This document shows, piece by piece, positions 5,116-5,772 of a DNA stretch of 5,772 bases. The number at the start of each line of letters is the position of its first letter. Positions within the stretch are counted from its first letter, which is position 1. Origin of the DNA: Comamonadaceae bacterium (GTDB taxonomy: Bacteria; Pseudomonadota; Gammaproteobacteria; Burkholderiales; Burkholderiaceae); the NCBI GenBank assembly GCA_947377705.1, contig CANCGU010000173.1, forward strand, positions 1-5,772, written 5' to 3'. The notes under the pieces were generated by a model. That model saw nothing but the letters and a program-made list of their open reading frames with translations, made no database searches and had not been told where the DNA came from. The position numbers and the translations under genes were made by a program.

Positions 5116-5772
5116 TCATTCGTAGCGTTGACCTTGTGCCAATAGCTCGGGCGTTCCAATGACTGCGTTCAAACCATCAAAATCGAGCATCTTGCTTTGC
5201 CAGGGCAGGGTCGTTTGGTGTTGGTGCAAGCTGGCGTAATAGCCTTGCAACGTGTGCGCCACCGCGCGTGCCGTGCCCCCTGGAAAAATCACGATTTTGT
5301 AGCCGCGTTGGCCTAGCACGTCGGCACTTTGCACCGGTGTTTTGCCACCTTCGACCATGTTGGCCAGCATGGGTATGCGCTGCGCGAACTGTTGGCAGGC
5401 TGTGTTCATTTGTTCAGGTGTGCGTACGGCCTCAATGAACAAGGCATCCACACCGCAGGCCAGGTAGCGTTCCGCCCGTTCGAGTGCCGCTTCAAATCCT
5501 TCCACCGCCACTGCATCGGTGCGCGCCAAGATCAGTGTGTCTGAGGAGCGGCGGGCATCTAGTGCGGCGCGCAATTTGCCTTCCATCTCGGCCACGGGCA
5601 CCACGCCTTTGCCATCCAAATGACCGCAGCGTTTGGGAAAGGTTTGGTCTTCCAGTTGAATCATGGCCGCGCCCGCGCGCTCAAAGTCGCGCACCGTGCG
5701 TTGCGTGTTCAAAGCGTTACCAAAACCAGTGTCCGCATCCACGATGACGGGCACCCGCACACGGTCGGTGAT
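5116..5772 (-). CDS. Isocitrate lyase/PEP mutase superfamily protein, 5' partial
   Basis: The frame stays open to the window edge (ITDR precedes the GTG at 5760), so the N-terminus, probably about 70 residues, lies outside; 218 residues are visible and the TGA stop is at 5118-5116. Numbering from the first visible residue, the (beta/alpha)8-barrel landmarks are DADTGFGN (12-19, Mg-binding Asp), IQLEDQ (38-43, metal-ligand Glu), PKRCGH (46-51), LARTDA (82-87), FIEAVR (112-117), ANMVEGGKTP (137-146), then IFPGG and MLDFDGLNAVIGTPEL near the end. The Cys in KRCGH is the catalytic acid of the lyases (isocitrate, 2-methylisocitrate, dimethylmalate) and is absent from PEP mutase and the PA4872-type oxaloacetate decarboxylase. 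A C-C lyase acting on a 2-hydroxy or 2-methyl dicarboxylate is therefore more likely than a phosphonate enzyme. It is shorter than isocitrate lyase proper and closer in size to PrpB. The residue after KRCGH is Leu, where PrpB has Arg as I recall it, so substrate specificity may differ. It converges with the EamA gene. Confidence 0.9.
   Translation of the reverse strand: MTDRVRVPVIVDADTGFGNALNTQRTVRDFERAGAAMIQLEDQTFPKRCGHLDGKGVVPVAEMEGKLRAALDARRSSDTLILARTDAVAVEGFEAALERAERYLACGVDALFIEAVRTPEQMNTACQQFAQRIPMLANMVEGGKTPVQSADVLGQRGYKIVIFPGGTARAVAHTLQGYYASLHQHQTTLPWQSKMLDFDGLNAVIGTPELLAQGQRYE

Noticed and set aside
1..5772. CRISPR array, toxin-antitoxin pair, insertion sequence, or known defence genes
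   Set aside because: No regularly spaced repeats, transposase, nuclease, or paired small overlapping genes were found on either strand.

Overview
The window looks like a piece of a Burkholderiales genome, most likely a member of the Comamonadaceae. The reasons are a Bug/TctC-type tripartite-tricarboxylate receptor, an NTF2-like protein and an isocitrate lyase/PEP-mutase-family protein of the kinds common in that order, a bacterial-type tRNA-Cys sequence, and moderate GC. The placement rests on gene content alone, since no rRNA or core marker gene is present.

Layout: (a) 1-724 is the right end of a prophage or integrated element. It holds the C-terminal end of a large phage protein (PLxRFG/LPD38-like, cut by the window edge) and a small opposite-strand gene for an exported 88-residue protein; the two stop codons abut. 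(b) 725-1172 is an integration scar. Two interleaved inverted repeats lead into the 3' two-thirds of a tRNA-Cys gene with no 5' part, which reads as the attachment-site copy left at the far end of an element inserted in tRNA-Cys. A rho-independent terminator follows, then a 39-codon remnant of the N-terminus of a tyrosine integrase. The remnant suggests an earlier element used the same tRNA and has since been deleted. (c) 1276-3984 is a three-gene same-strand cluster: an NTF2/SnoaL-like protein, a Bug-type periplasmic solute receptor and an NMT1/THI5-like substrate-binding lipoprotein. It ends in a strong 13-bp-stem terminator. (d) 4075-4965 is an EamA/DMT-family ten-helix transporter, flanked by a 16-bp imperfect direct repeat. 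(e) 5116 to the end is a minus-strand isocitrate lyase/PEP-mutase-superfamily enzyme that keeps the lyase-type KRCGH motif and is cut at its N-terminus by the window edge.

The three-gene cluster probably captures one or more small organic (carboxylate-like) molecules in the periplasm and processes them with the NTF2-like protein. No membrane permease or ATPase for either receptor is in the window, so the transport partners must lie elsewhere. The lyase-family enzyme could act on a related C4-C7 organic acid, but it is on the other strand and beyond the EamA gene, so the link is only inferred. The most interesting parts are the serial-integration scar at tRNA-Cys with its interleaved repeats, the exported protein at the element's end, and the repeat-bounded EamA gene. 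I did not find a clear new defence or enzymatic system.
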